From DASSCW01 sp036556325 (lineage in GTDB: Bacteria; Chloroflexota; Limnocylindria; QHBO01), in assembly GCA_036556325.1 (NCBI GenBank), contig DATBJR010000141.1, positions 1 to 38,122 of the forward strand: a stretch of DNA of 38,122 nucleotides, in the 5' to 3' direction. Positions 23,318 to 32,324 of the stretch are shown piece after piece. The translations under genes and the position numbers were made by a program. Below the pieces are notes generated by a model. That model was not told where the DNA came from. It searched no databases and saw only the letters and a list, made by a program, of their open reading frames with translations. Every line of letters starts with the position of its first letter. The first letter of the stretch is position 1.

Positions 23318-24316
23318 TCACTCGAACGCCTCGGGATGGATGGCGCGCGCCAGCGCCTCGAGCCCATCCACGATCCTCGGCCCAGGGCGCGTGATGAGGA
23401 TGTCCTCAGGGAGCGGCACGACCCGACCTTCCTGCACGGCCGTCATCCCGTCCCAGCCCTGCCGCTTCGCCACCGCCCTGGCGGTGATGGATTCGTCGTA
23501 CGCCGCGTCGCCCAGGACGATGACCTGTGGATCGGCGCTGACGAGGTCCTCCAGGCTGATGGCGGTGGTCCTGGCGTCGCCCAAGATCGGGTCGCCGCCG
23601 GCGGTGTCGACCAGCGAGGCGAGGAACGAATCCTTGCCGGCGGTGTAGATCGTGCCTTCGAAGATGCTGACCTCGTAGAAGGTCCGCGGCCGATCGCTGC
23701 CGGTCACCGCGTCCTCCACCGCGGCGACGCGGCGGGCCATGTCGGCGGTGATCGCCGCGGCCTCGGACCCGGCGTTGAGCGCGGTGCCGACCAGCTCGAT
23801 ATCGGCTGACACCTCGTCCAGGCTCTCCGGGTAGAGGGCCAGGACGGGGTAGCCAAGATCCGCCAGCGCCTTGATGTCGTCAGAGGAGGTCAGCTCGTTG
23901 CCCGCGGCGAGGATGAGGTCCGGCTCGGCGGCGACGATTGCCTCGCGGTCCACCGGGCCGTAGCTGACCACGGCGGGCACGTTCTTGATCGCCCGCAGCA
24001 CGTCGCGGGGATACCCGACCCTGTAATCCGGCACGCCGACGAGGTGCCCGCAGGCACCCAGTGCGCAGATGATCTCCGTGTTCGAAGGTGCCAGGCTGAC
24101 GATCCGCTGCGGCGCGTGGTCGATGGTCACGCTGCGGCCGGCGTCATCGGTGAGGGTGACCGGGTAGGTGGTTTCGGCCGGCGCACCCGGCGATGCGGCC
24201 AGGCTCGGCGACGGCGGCGGTGCGCTTGGCGCGACGCTTGCCCCGGGCGCGGCGCAGGCCGCGACGAGCGCGGCGAGTACCAGGAACAGGAAGAGGACGC
24301 GAAGACGGGAGCCCAT
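23318..24316 (-). CDS. btuF: Vitamin B12 ABC transporter, substrate-binding lipoprotein
   Basis: 332 residues. The N-terminal hydrophobic signal ends in a lipobox, LAALVAAC, so Cys21 should be lipidated and the protein anchored outside the membrane. A proline/serine/alanine-rich tether follows (residues 24-48). The binding-protein fold of the BtuF/FepB type starts at TLTDDAGRSVTIDHAPQRIV, with SLAPSNTEIICALGACGHLV and ILITRPGPRIVDGLEALAR as typical segments. The start at 24316 has AAGGGAAAGG upstream. It is the first gene downstream of a cobalamin riboswitch, which is why B12 is the proposed ligand. Confidence 0.92.
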   Translation of the reverse strand: MGSRLRVLFLFLVLAALVAACAAPGASVAPSAPPPSPSLAASPGAPAETTYPVTLTDDAGRSVTIDHAPQRIVSLAPSNTEIICALGACGHLVGVPDYRVGYPRDVLRAIKNVPAVVSYGPVDREAIVAAEPDLILAAGNELTSSDDIKALADLGYPVLALYPESLDEVSADIELVGTALNAGSEAAAITADMARRVAAVEDAVTGSDRPRTFYEVSIFEGTIYTAGKDSFLASLVDTAGGDPILGDARTTAISLEDLVSADPQVIVLGDAAYDESITARAVAKRQGWDGMTAVQEGRVVPLPEDILITRPGPRIVDGLEALARAIHPEAFE

Positions 24317-24349
24317 GAGTGATGCCTTTCCCTTTCACACGAGGGTTCA

Positions 24350-24500
24350 GACATCGCGACCTGGCTGGGCGACCTGGCTCCCGGGCGTCCGCGACGCGGA
24401 TGCTCCGAATACAGTTGCGGGACAGCACCGGCATCTCACCGGCTTCGCCATTTACCCGCCGGCCTTTCGGCGGCGGCACCCGTCGCGGTCTTCAGTTGAT
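24350..24500 (-). ncRNA. Cobalamin riboswitch
   Basis: Read on the minus strand, the conserved elements occur in order: GGTGCC, then a core GCCGGTGAGATGCCGGTGC followed by TGTCCCGCAACTGT (24411-24424), and the B12 box AGCCAGGTCGCCCAGCC (24363-24379). These are class hallmarks of adenosylcobalamin-type switches. The btuF start lies about 35 bases downstream, with its ribosome site between, so control of translation initiation is likely: B12 binding would shut down the importer. A second copy of the box half, GCCAGGTCGC, follows at 24356-24365. Confidence 0.93.
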
Positions 24501-24507
24501 GGCGCCG

Positions 24508-24513
24508 ATGCTA
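24508..24513 (-). promoter_or_regulatory. Possible -10 element for the btu operon
   Basis: TAGCAT on the minus strand ends about 8 bases before the predicted 5' edge of the riboswitch, a sensible position for transcription start. No -35 box recognised. Confidence 0.35.
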
Positions 24514-24757
24514 CCAGATGCCCGATGGCACTCCGCTCGCCGCCGTGGCGCACAAACACGGGTTGTGCGAGCACGCAACAGGCCTCGTCGGCTCCGGGTC
24601 GTCAACCGCGCATCGACACATACCCACGGTTGTCCCGGCACGCAGAGCACCTCGTTTCCCCGTCGATGGGGGCTGAGTTCGCGCAGGCAGCGGAGCGTGA
24701 CGAAGCCCGCCGGCCGGTGGGGCGAAGCGGGCCTCGAATGCGGGGATCGGCGCGGAC
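24514..24757. other. Intergenic stretch without a recognised gene
   Basis: 244 bases between the btu promoter region and the SWIM-finger gene. Reading frames crossing it have unlike-protein composition. It holds one imperfect palindrome (24562-24579, GTTGTGCGAGCACGCAAC). I see no tRNA, repeat or clear terminator. Confidence 0.6.
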
Positions 24758-25039
24758 CTAGACCGCGGCGCCGACCTCCTGCCGGCCGTAGAGCGGGGTG
24801 TCCTTGGCCGCGTCGGTGAGCATCGGGTCCAGCATCTTCTGGATGGCCAGGGTGTGCGAGCAGCCGCCCGCCGATTCGAACAGGTGGCAGGTGCAGCGCC
24901 ACGTATCGGCGTCGAGAGAGATCGTGTGGGTGCCGTTGTCACCCGCGAAGCTGGCGGTCAGGGCCTGGAACTTCACCCGATCCGGCTCGTGCGCGTAGCG
25001 CATTGCCTTCTCGACCTTGCCGATCATGCTCGAGTGCAC
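24758..25039 (-). CDS. Small SWIM zinc-finger protein
   Basis: 93 residues. A SWIM motif (CxC ... CxH) is visible in DTWRCTCHLFESAGGCSHTL, with Cys, Cys, Cys and His as probable zinc ligands; SWIM domains bind DNA or proteins. The N-terminal half (MIGKVEKAMRYAHEPDRVKF) is a conserved-looking helical lead that I recall from small stand-alone SWIM proteins of Chloroflexota and relatives. The start is set at the GTG at 25039 because GGAGGAG lies 7 bases upstream; the ATG at 25027 lies inside and lacks such spacing. It follows the phosphoglucose isomerase gene by 50 bases and is probably the last gene of that run. Function unknown. Confidence 0.8.
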   Translation of the reverse strand: MHSSMIGKVEKAMRYAHEPDRVKFQALTASFAGDNGTHTISLDADTWRCTCHLFESAGGCSHTLAIQKMLDPMLTDAAKDTPLYGRQEVGAAV

Positions 25040-25089
25040 GTCGCGTCTCCTCCCGGCGCCGGCACTCGGCGCCGTTTCTACGGCGCCCG

Positions 25090-26259
25090 TCAGTCCGTCG
25101 ACCTGGCGAGCCGCTCCTTCAACATGGCGAGCAGTGTAACCGGGGTTGGGTCGGTCTGGTAGAGGATTGCGAGGTAGACGCTCACCAGGTCGCCCATCGC
25201 CACCGCGTCGAGCGTCCGGGCCAGGGCCGACGAGCCGTCGGCCCAGTAGACGCTGCGATTGGTCGCCCGCTCCCCGAGCAGCTCCTCCACCACCCGATAG
25301 CGGGCCGCGATGTGCTCCGGCTCTCCGGGCTCGCGAATCTCGACGACGTAGAGGGCATCGGACAGCTCGCGCGGATTGAGGGTGCCCTCGATGGCGTTGT
25401 GGTTCGCCTCCGGCATCGGCTCGACCATGGCCCACGCCTTGGCGTTCTCGTTCATCTGCGTCTTCCAGCGGTGCGCCACCGAGGTGAGGGCGCCCGCCCC
25501 GAAGATGATCGGAATCCGCCCGAACATGGACCACGCCAGCTGCTTGGCCGGGTTGGCGTCGGTTTCCACGCCCGGCGCGTTGCGTTCCAGCATGGCTTCC
25601 AGCGCCTCGATGGCCGGACCGTACGGGTCGGGCTCGGCCATGAGGTCGGCCCGCACCAGCAGCTCGTGGACGAGGCCCAGCCCGAAGCCGATGGCAGCCC
25701 GCGGCTGGCCTGCCTGCTCGTAATGCAGGTACGGCGTGCCGTCGCTCTCCGCCTGCCGGCCCAGCGCGCCGCCGGTCGAGGCGACCACCAGCGGCAGGCG
25801 GCGGCGCCGCGCCTCGGCGGCGCCCGACAGGGTCTCCACCGTGTCCCCGGAATGGCTCGCGGCGATCACCAGCGTCCGCTGGTTGGCCCAGGCCGGGAGC
25901 CCGTAGTCACGATGGATGAGCAGCGGGACGCGCAGCCGGTCGCCGGCGATGCCGGCCACCAGCTCGGCGCCGATGGCCGAGCCGCCCATCCCGAGCACCA
26001 GCACGGCGTCCACGTCGCGGTGCCGCGCGTCCAGGTCCACGGCGCTCGCCACGCGGCGGGCAAGCGCCAGCTGGCGTGGCAGCTCACGAACGCGGCCGAG
26101 CATGTCGGAGGCGTCGATGCGCTTGATGACCGCGGGGTCATCGAGGGTGATGGCGTCCTCGAACTGCGGCGGGGCCTGCGTGTCGTCGGTTCCGTCGTCC
26201 TCGCGCCGCCCCGGCTCCTCGTCGGGGTTCTTGTAGCCGAAGAAGTCGCGAGCGTCCAT
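25090..26259 (-). CDS. Bifunctional phosphoglucose/phosphomannose isomerase
   Basis: 389 residues with two SIS (sugar isomerase) domains. The first contains LVLGMGGSAIGAELVAG and IAASHSGDTVETLSGA, the phosphate-binding signature. The second begins near IPIIFGAGALTSVAHRWKTQ and carries QMNENAKAWAMVEPMPEANH, with the glutamate/histidine expected for isomerisation. It interconverts glucose-6-, fructose-6- and mannose-6-phosphate, as in archaea and some bacteria that lack the classical enzyme. The first 40 residues are acidic and variable (NPDEEPGRREDDGTDD). It follows the phosphohexomutase gene by 28 bases, consistent with supply of mannose-6-phosphate. Confidence 0.9.
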   Translation of the reverse strand: MDARDFFGYKNPDEEPGRREDDGTDDTQAPPQFEDAITLDDPAVIKRIDASDMLGRVRELPRQLALARRVASAVDLDARHRDVDAVLVLGMGGSAIGAELVAGIAGDRLRVPLLIHRDYGLPAWANQRTLVIAASHSGDTVETLSGAAEARRRRLPLVVASTGGALGRQAESDGTPYLHYEQAGQPRAAIGFGLGLVHELLVRADLMAEPDPYGPAIEALEAMLERNAPGVETDANPAKQLAWSMFGRIPIIFGAGALTSVAHRWKTQMNENAKAWAMVEPMPEANHNAIEGTLNPRELSDALYVVEIREPGEPEHIAARYRVVEELLGERATNRSVYWADGSSALARTLDAVAMGDLVSVYLAILYQTDPTPVTLLAMLKERLARSTD

Positions 26260-26287
26260 CAGGCGCCACGCCTCAGAGCTGAGCCCC

Positions 26288-27742
26288 TCACGCGGCCACG
26301 CCCGCCGCGGCGATCTCGCGGCCGGCGTCGAGCAGGGCGGACACGTCCTCGGGGCTGCGCGCCTCGACGTAGATGCGCAGCAGCGCCTCGGTGCCGGAGA
26401 AGCGGATCAGCAGCCACGAGCCGTCGTCGCGGTAGAACTTGTAGCCATCGCCCGTCTCCAGCGCCTGGCGCCGCGCGACCGGCCGGCCCGCCAGGGCCTC
26501 GGGCGCCTCGTGCTCGAGGCGCGCCAGCGTATCGGCCTTGAGCTGGTCATAGCCCTCCCGCGCAAAGCGGATGTCGATGCGGTTGTAGTAAGACGGACCG
26601 GCCAGGGCCTGCAGCTCGGCGAGGACCTCCGACGCGGCCCTGCCCTTGGTCAGCCACAGGTCGAGCAGGAAGAGGCCCGACGCCAGGCCGTCGCGCTCCG
26701 GGATGTGCATCCCGAACCCGAAGCCGCCGGATTCCTCGCCACCGATGACCGCGTTCGTCTCCGTCATCTTCGGACCCACGAACTTGAAGCCGACCCCGGT
26801 CTCGTATGCCTGGGTGCCGTACAGCTCGGCGAGCTTCGGGGCCATGGAGGTGGTGGTGACGGTATAGACGGCAGGACCGATCTGTCCGCGCACGTCGAGC
26901 AGGTACCAGTACAGCAGCCCGTAGACCTGCAGCTGGTTGACGAAGATCCCCTCCTCGGTGGCCATCCCGACCCGGTCGGCGTCGCCATCGAAGGCGATGC
27001 CGATGTCGGCGCCCCAGCGCGTGATCTCCTCCAGCCAGGCGTCGACATTGGGACGGATGGGCTCCGGATTCACCCCACCGAAGAACGGGTTGCGCTCGGT
27101 GTGCAGCTCGCGGATGGTGAGGCGGCCATCGCCCAGCAGCCGGGTGAACCAGCCGGAGCCCGATCCGTATAGTGGCTCCACCAGGACCCGCCGCTCGGCG
27201 GCCTTGATCCGCTCCAGGTCGACGATGCTGGCCAGCTGGTCGCGGAACTTCGGGTAGGGATCGAAGATCTCGACCAGGCCGGCCGCCTCCGCGTCCTGGT
27301 AATGACGGCGGGGCGGCTGCTCCAGCTCGCCGTGGGCGTCCATGGTCGCCTCGATCGCCGCCAGCATCTCCGGGGCCGCCGCGCCGCCGGAATCGGCCTT
27401 GACCTTGAAGCCGTTGTCGGTCCACGGATTGTGGCTGGCGGTGATCACGATGCCGGCGCCGGCACCCTGCTCGCGGGTGAAGAAGCTGCCGACCTGCGTT
27501 GGCACGGCCTCCGGTGGCATGAACGACTGGATGTCGTGCGCGGCCAGCACCTCCACGCAGGCGCGGGCGAAGTGCTCGGAGGCGAAGCGACGGTCGTAGC
27601 AGACGACGACGCCACGATCGGCGGTGCCGTTCTGATGCAGAAACTCCGCGACGCCGCGCGCGCAGCGGCGGACGTTGTGGAAGGTGTAGTCCTCGGCGAT
27701 GGCCGCGCGCCAGCCGTCGGTCCCGAACTTGATCTTCGTCAC
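26288..27742 (-). CDS. Phosphoglucomutase/phosphomannomutase
   Basis: 484 residues of the alpha-D-phosphohexomutase superfamily, four domains. Phosphoserine loop: VITASHNPWTDNGFK with Ser103. Metal loop: AFDGDADRVGM. Sugar-binding loop: GGEESGGFGFGMH. Phosphate-binding loop: IRFSGTEALLRIYVEA. It moves phosphate between C6 and C1 of glucose or mannose; the neighbours (phosphomannose isomerase, mannose-1-phosphate guanylyltransferase) favour phosphomannomutase activity, but glucose is equally possible. The start is GTG (MTKIKFGTDGWRA); TACCAT lies 10 bases before it and there is no clear ribosome site. Confidence 0.92.
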   Translation of the reverse strand: MTKIKFGTDGWRAAIAEDYTFHNVRRCARGVAEFLHQNGTADRGVVVCYDRRFASEHFARACVEVLAAHDIQSFMPPEAVPTQVGSFFTREQGAGAGIVITASHNPWTDNGFKVKADSGGAAAPEMLAAIEATMDAHGELEQPPRRHYQDAEAAGLVEIFDPYPKFRDQLASIVDLERIKAAERRVLVEPLYGSGSGWFTRLLGDGRLTIRELHTERNPFFGGVNPEPIRPNVDAWLEEITRWGADIGIAFDGDADRVGMATEEGIFVNQLQVYGLLYWYLLDVRGQIGPAVYTVTTTSMAPKLAELYGTQAYETGVGFKFVGPKMTETNAVIGGEESGGFGFGMHIPERDGLASGLFLLDLWLTKGRAASEVLAELQALAGPSYYNRIDIRFAREGYDQLKADTLARLEHEAPEALAGRPVARRQALETGDGYKFYRDDGSWLLIRFSGTEALLRIYVEARSPEDVSALLDAGREIAAAGVAA

Positions 27743-27805
27743 GTGCCAGGGAATGGTAGCGGGCGCGCAGGCAGCGGCACAGTCCGGTAGTCGGCCACCT
27801 AATCG

Positions 27806-28483
27806 TCAGCCGGCCATGCGCTCGTCGGCGAGCGCCTGGACGCGCTCGAGCTCGGCCTGCAGCTCGGCCAGCCGGGGCTTGATGCGGTCGCGCTCCGCCA
27901 GCCGCATCACCGCGCCCTCGTAGATCCGCAGCCGGCCGAAGGGAAGGGCCAGGATCATCCGGTCCCAGCGTCGGTTGAGGCGCACGGGCGGCCGCGAGGC
28001 GACCGCCCAGGGCTGGATGGGCACCTCTGACTCGCGCGCCACGATCAGCACCCCGGGCTTCACCACCCGGTAGGGCCCGAACGGGCCGTCGCAGCTCACG
28101 ACCAGCGAGCGACCCTCGCGGCCGAATCGAGCCAGCTCACGCGACAGCGACGTCGCCTCACCGCGGGAGGCAGCGCCCTCGTCCGGAAGGGTCACCACGT
28201 CGGCACCGAACGCTGCCAGCATCGTGTTCATGACGATCCCGCGGAAGCCGCGCGTGCTGAACACCACCGGGTGCTTGTCGCGCCGCAGCTTCCAGGCGGC
28301 GATGGCGGCGACGAGGTTCGACTCGTGCCAGATGGCGAAGATCGCCTGCTCCTGGGTGACGGGCGGTCCGGAGATCCGGCAGGTGCGGGCCACGAGCGCG
28401 ACGTACGCCGCCATGCAGCGACCGAAGACGCGCGCCAGCCATGCGTGACGGACTGGGTCCTCCCGATGGGGCGCGGTGGTCAT
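27806..28483 (-). CDS. Lysophospholipid acyltransferase-like protein (DUF374 type)
   Basis: 225 residues. Segments IFAIWHESNLVAAI, VFSTRGFRGIVMNTMLAAFG, LVVSCDGPFGPYRVVKPGVL and WDRMILALPFGRLRI match the DUF374 group of the acyltransferase superfamily, in which DGPxGP replaces the usual FPEG motif and WH replaces HxxxxD. Family members are thought to act on lipid A-like or other glycolipid precursors; no substrate is established for this branch. An amphipathic N-terminal stretch (FGRCMAAYVALVART) may sit on the membrane. It starts 19 bases after the manC stop and precedes the phosphohexomutase, which hints at acylation of a mannose-containing lipid. This link is inference. Confidence 0.75.
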   Translation of the reverse strand: MTTAPHREDPVRHAWLARVFGRCMAAYVALVARTCRISGPPVTQEQAIFAIWHESNLVAAIAAWKLRRDKHPVVFSTRGFRGIVMNTMLAAFGADVVTLPDEGAASRGEATSLSRELARFGREGRSLVVSCDGPFGPYRVVKPGVLIVARESEVPIQPWAVASRPPVRLNRRWDRMILALPFGRLRIYEGAVMRLAERDRIKPRLAELQAELERVQALADERMAG

Positions 28484-28502
28484 TGGCGCAGGCGGTCTCG
28501 GC

Positions 28503-29573
28503 TCAGAGGTATTTGTCCCCCGCCGTGCGGGCGATCTCGTCGAGCACCGGCTTGATCTCCTCGGCCCGATCGCGGGCGCAGACCAGCAGCGCGTCGGGCG
28601 TGTCCACGATGATCACGTCCTCGAGGCCGACGGTGACGATGAGCCGATCTCCTCCGTGCACCAGGATGCGCTGCGAGCCGCGGTCCAGGTGACGGCCCGA
28701 TGCCACCAGGCTGTCGCCGGTCTGCGTCGACAGGGCCTCCAGCAGCGCGGACCACGAGCCGATGTCACTCCAGCCGGCGTCCAGCGGCACCACGGCCACG
28801 CGGCCCTCGCCGGCGGCCCCTTCGGCAATGCCGGCGTCGATCTGGATAGCCGGGATCGGCTCCAGGATGTCGCGCACGTCGCTCATCCAGCCCGGCGTCC
28901 GGTGCAGCGCCGCGATTCGGTCGAGCGCTGCCGCCAGCTCAGGCTGGAAGCGCTCCAGCGCCTGGCGGAACGCGTAGACGCGCCAGATGAAGATGCCCGC
29001 GTTCCACAGGTAGCCGCCCTCCTTCAGGAAGGCTACGGCGTGCTCGGCGTCCGGCTTCTCCACGAAGCGCTCGACGAGAGCCGTGGGCGTTGACTCGTGC
29101 AGCCGCTGCCCGACCTTGATGTAGCCGTATCCGGTCGCGGCATGCTTCGGCACCACGCCGAGGATGACCAGGTACCCGCGCTCGGCGGCCCGCATCCCTT
29201 CACGCAGCGCCTCGGTGAAGGCGGCCTCGTCCGCCAGGAAGTGATCCGCCGGCAGCACCAGCGCCAGCTCGTCCGACTCGCGGCGCGCCAGGACCGTGGC
29301 CAGGCCGGCGGCCACCGCCGTGGACCGTGCCAGCGGCTCTCCCAGCACGTTGGCCGGCGGAAGCTGCGGCAGCTGCTCCTGGGTCGCGCGCACGTGGGCC
29401 TGCGAGGTGATCACGTAGATGTCGTGCGGCTTCAGCAGGCTGCCCACCCGGGCGACCGTCTGCTGCAGGAGACTGGTATCGCCGGTGAGCGCCAGCAGCT
29501 GCTTCGGGGACTTCCTGCGCGACAGCGGCCACAGCCGCGTGCCGACGCCGCCGGCCATGACGATGGCGAACAT
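28503..29573 (-). CDS. manC: Mannose-1-phosphate guanylyltransferase
   Basis: 356 residues. It joins GTP and mannose-1-phosphate to give GDP-mannose. The N-terminal signature is AIVMAGGVGTRLWPLSRR followed by KSPKQLLAL. LVLPADHFLADEAAF, GYGYIKVG, FVEKPDAEHAVAFLKEGGYL and WNAGIFIWR form the nucleotide and sugar sites, and GWSDIGSWSALLEAL is typical of the catalytic domain's end. The short form lacks the fused phosphomannose isomerase domain found in longer proteins, matching the separate isomerase gene nearby. TACGGT lies 7 bases before the ATG and there is no ribosome site, so it probably starts a leaderless transcript. Confidence 0.95.
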   Translation of the reverse strand: MFAIVMAGGVGTRLWPLSRRKSPKQLLALTGDTSLLQQTVARVGSLLKPHDIYVITSQAHVRATQEQLPQLPPANVLGEPLARSTAVAAGLATVLARRESDELALVLPADHFLADEAAFTEALREGMRAAERGYLVILGVVPKHAATGYGYIKVGQRLHESTPTALVERFVEKPDAEHAVAFLKEGGYLWNAGIFIWRVYAFRQALERFQPELAAALDRIAALHRTPGWMSDVRDILEPIPAIQIDAGIAEGAAGEGRVAVVPLDAGWSDIGSWSALLEALSTQTGDSLVASGRHLDRGSQRILVHGGDRLIVTVGLEDVIIVDTPDALLVCARDRAEEIKPVLDEIARTAGDKYL

Positions 29574-29580
29574 CGGCCTG

Positions 29581-29586
29581 ACCGTA
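29581..29586 (-). promoter_or_regulatory. Possible -10 element for manC (leaderless start)
   Basis: TACGGT on the minus strand ends 7 bases before the manC ATG, in the 42-base gap after proC. The spacing equals that at birA and metK. No -35 box and no Shine-Dalgarno sequence seen. Confidence 0.4.
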
Positions 29587-29615
29587 CCACCATCGCCCGA
29601 CGGTGCGAGCGCCGG

Positions 29616-30470
29616 TCAGGACAGGACGGTCTCGTCCTCCAGCCGCTCGCCGAGCTCCAGGGTCCGGCGGTATGCCGCCCACACCGCATCCGACAGCACC
29701 GTGCGCAGCCGTCCCTTCTCCAGCTCGTAGATGGCGGCCGCGCTGGTCCCGCCGGGCGAGGTCACCGCGTTCCGCAGCTGCGCCGGGTGCAGCTCGGATT
29801 GTGCCGCGTACTCGGCCGAGCCGATCAGCGTCTCGACCACCAGGTCGTGCGCCAGCTCGCGCGGGAAGCCCAGGTGCACGCCGGCGTCGATCAGCGCCTC
29901 CATGACCGCGAACAGGTACGTCGGCCCCGTCCCCGAGAGGGCGGTGGCCATGGCCACCAGCTGCTCGTCGGCGACCTCCTTCTCGGAGCCGATGGCGCGC
30001 AGCACCGACCGCGCCAATTCCCGCTGCTGCCGGGTGCAGGCCGATGACGCCGCCCACACCGTGATGCCGCGACGGATCTGCGATGGCGTGTTCGGCATCG
30101 CGCGTACCACCGCGTTGTGGGCAAGCCCGCCGCTCAGCGTACGCAGCGTCGCGCCGGCCACGATGGAGAGGACGACCTGCCTGGCGTCCAGCTGCGGACC
30201 GATCTCGCGCAGGACCGCGGCCAGCATCTGCGGCTTCACTGCCAGCACCACGATGTCGGCGCCCGCCACCGCCTCCGCGTTGCGGGCCAGCATGGTGATG
30301 CCGTAGCTGCGTGCCAGCGCCTCGCGGCGCTCTCGCCGCGGATGCGAGGCAACCAGGTTGCGGGCCGTGACGGCGTGGTCGGCCAGCAGCCCGGCGATCA
30401 TCGCCTCGGCCATCACCCCGGCCCCCACGATGGCAACCTTCCTGGTACCGCTGCGGCGCGTCGGGCTCAT
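29616..30470 (-). CDS. proC: Pyrroline-5-carboxylate reductase
   Basis: 284 residues. It reduces pyrroline-5-carboxylate to proline with NAD(P)H. The Rossmann start is KVAIVGAGVMAEAMIAGLL; IVVLAVKPQMLAAVL and VRAMPNTPSQIRRG follow. The C-terminal dimer domain has ATALSGTGPTYLFAVMEALI and the signature region LRNAVTSPGGTSAAAIYELE. The ATG at 30470 overlaps the previous stop as ATGA and has AAGGAGG just 4 bases upstream, the strongest ribosome site in the window. Other proline genes are not nearby. Confidence 0.95.
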   Translation of the reverse strand: MSPTRRSGTRKVAIVGAGVMAEAMIAGLLADHAVTARNLVASHPRRERREALARSYGITMLARNAEAVAGADIVVLAVKPQMLAAVLREIGPQLDARQVVLSIVAGATLRTLSGGLAHNAVVRAMPNTPSQIRRGITVWAASSACTRQQRELARSVLRAIGSEKEVADEQLVAMATALSGTGPTYLFAVMEALIDAGVHLGFPRELAHDLVVETLIGSAEYAAQSELHPAQLRNAVTSPGGTSAAAIYELEKGRLRTVLSDAVWAAYRRTLELGERLEDETVLS

Positions 30471-31087
30471 GGAACCTCCTTCTCCTCGCCGCGCAGCTCG
30501 CGGGCCGCGCGCAGCTCATCGGCCGGCGCTTCGGCTCGCTCCAGCAGCTCGAGGGCTATGGTGCCCAGCCGGCGGGCGGTCGTCACGTCCGACAGGTCCA
30601 GCGCGGCCCGCCCCATGCCGAGCGCCGCGAGCCCCTCCTCCTCTTCGGCACCGAGGTCTCTGGCCTCACTGATCGCCTCCGCGTAGTAGCGTCGGGCGCT
30701 GGCCGGGTCACCGGCCGCCCAGCGCAGGTCGCCGATCAGCCGCGCCGCCCGGGTCGACTCCAGTGCCATCCCGGCCTGCTCGTACTGCCAGAGGGCGCGG
30801 TGGCCCCAGATATCCGCCGGCCACCAGTCGCCGTCGGCTGCCGCGCGTTCCATCGCCGTGGTTGCGGCCCGCGCGGCCGCTTCGTGGTCGCCGGCGGCAT
30901 CGGCCGCCACGTACGGCGCGGCGAGCTCCGAACGCTGCAGGGCCAGCGGCAGCGGCGGCAGGCCGTGGCGGGCGCGCGGATGCGGCGTCCCGAACCACGA
31001 ACGAATGCGTGCAGCGGCACGCGACAGAGGACCGGGCGGCGACTCCCCCCAGCGCACCGGCGGGCCGCGGCGAGCCGGTGGCTGCAT
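30467..31087 (-). CDS. Helical-repeat (TPR-like) protein of unknown function
   Basis: 206 residues. After a basic, proline-rich 45-residue N-terminus, the body reads as paired helices typical of tetratricopeptide repeats: APYVAADAAGDHEAAARAAT, IWGHRALWQYEQAGM, AARLIGDLRWAAGDPASARR and YYAEAISEARDLGAEEEEGL. The A-x-x-A-G-D and A-R-x-Y patterns are TPR-like. There is no signal peptide, so it is cytoplasmic; such repeats bind other proteins. It starts 5 bases after metK and overlaps proC, so it is translated between two amino-acid metabolism enzymes. I do not recognise a specific family. Confidence 0.7.
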   Translation of the reverse strand: MQPPARRGPPVRWGESPPGPLSRAAARIRSWFGTPHPRARHGLPPLPLALQRSELAAPYVAADAAGDHEAAARAATTAMERAAADGDWWPADIWGHRALWQYEQAGMALESTRAARLIGDLRWAAGDPASARRYYAEAISEARDLGAEEEEGLAALGMGRAALDLSDVTTARRLGTIALELLERAEAPADELRAARELRGEEKEVP

Positions 31088-31092
31088 GGGGC

Positions 31093-32307
<1,215 letters not shown>

Positions 32308-32314
32308 GGGGTCG

Positions 32315-32320
32315 AGTGTA
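32315..32320 (-). promoter_or_regulatory. Likely -10 element for metK (leaderless start)
   Basis: TACACT on the minus strand ends 7 bases before the metK ATG, inside the 17-base gap after ahcY. The identical hexamer precedes trpS. No -35 match. Confidence 0.45.
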
Positions 32321-32324
32321 GCGC

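Noticed and set aside
24562..24579. Imperfect palindrome GTTGTGCGAGCACGCAAC
   Set aside because: Short, imperfect and isolated in GC-rich DNA; not enough to call an operator or terminator.
24514..24757. Possible tRNA or coding gene between the B12 riboswitch and the SWIM gene
   Set aside because: No GTTCGA-type T-loop with matching stems and no frame with protein-like composition was found.
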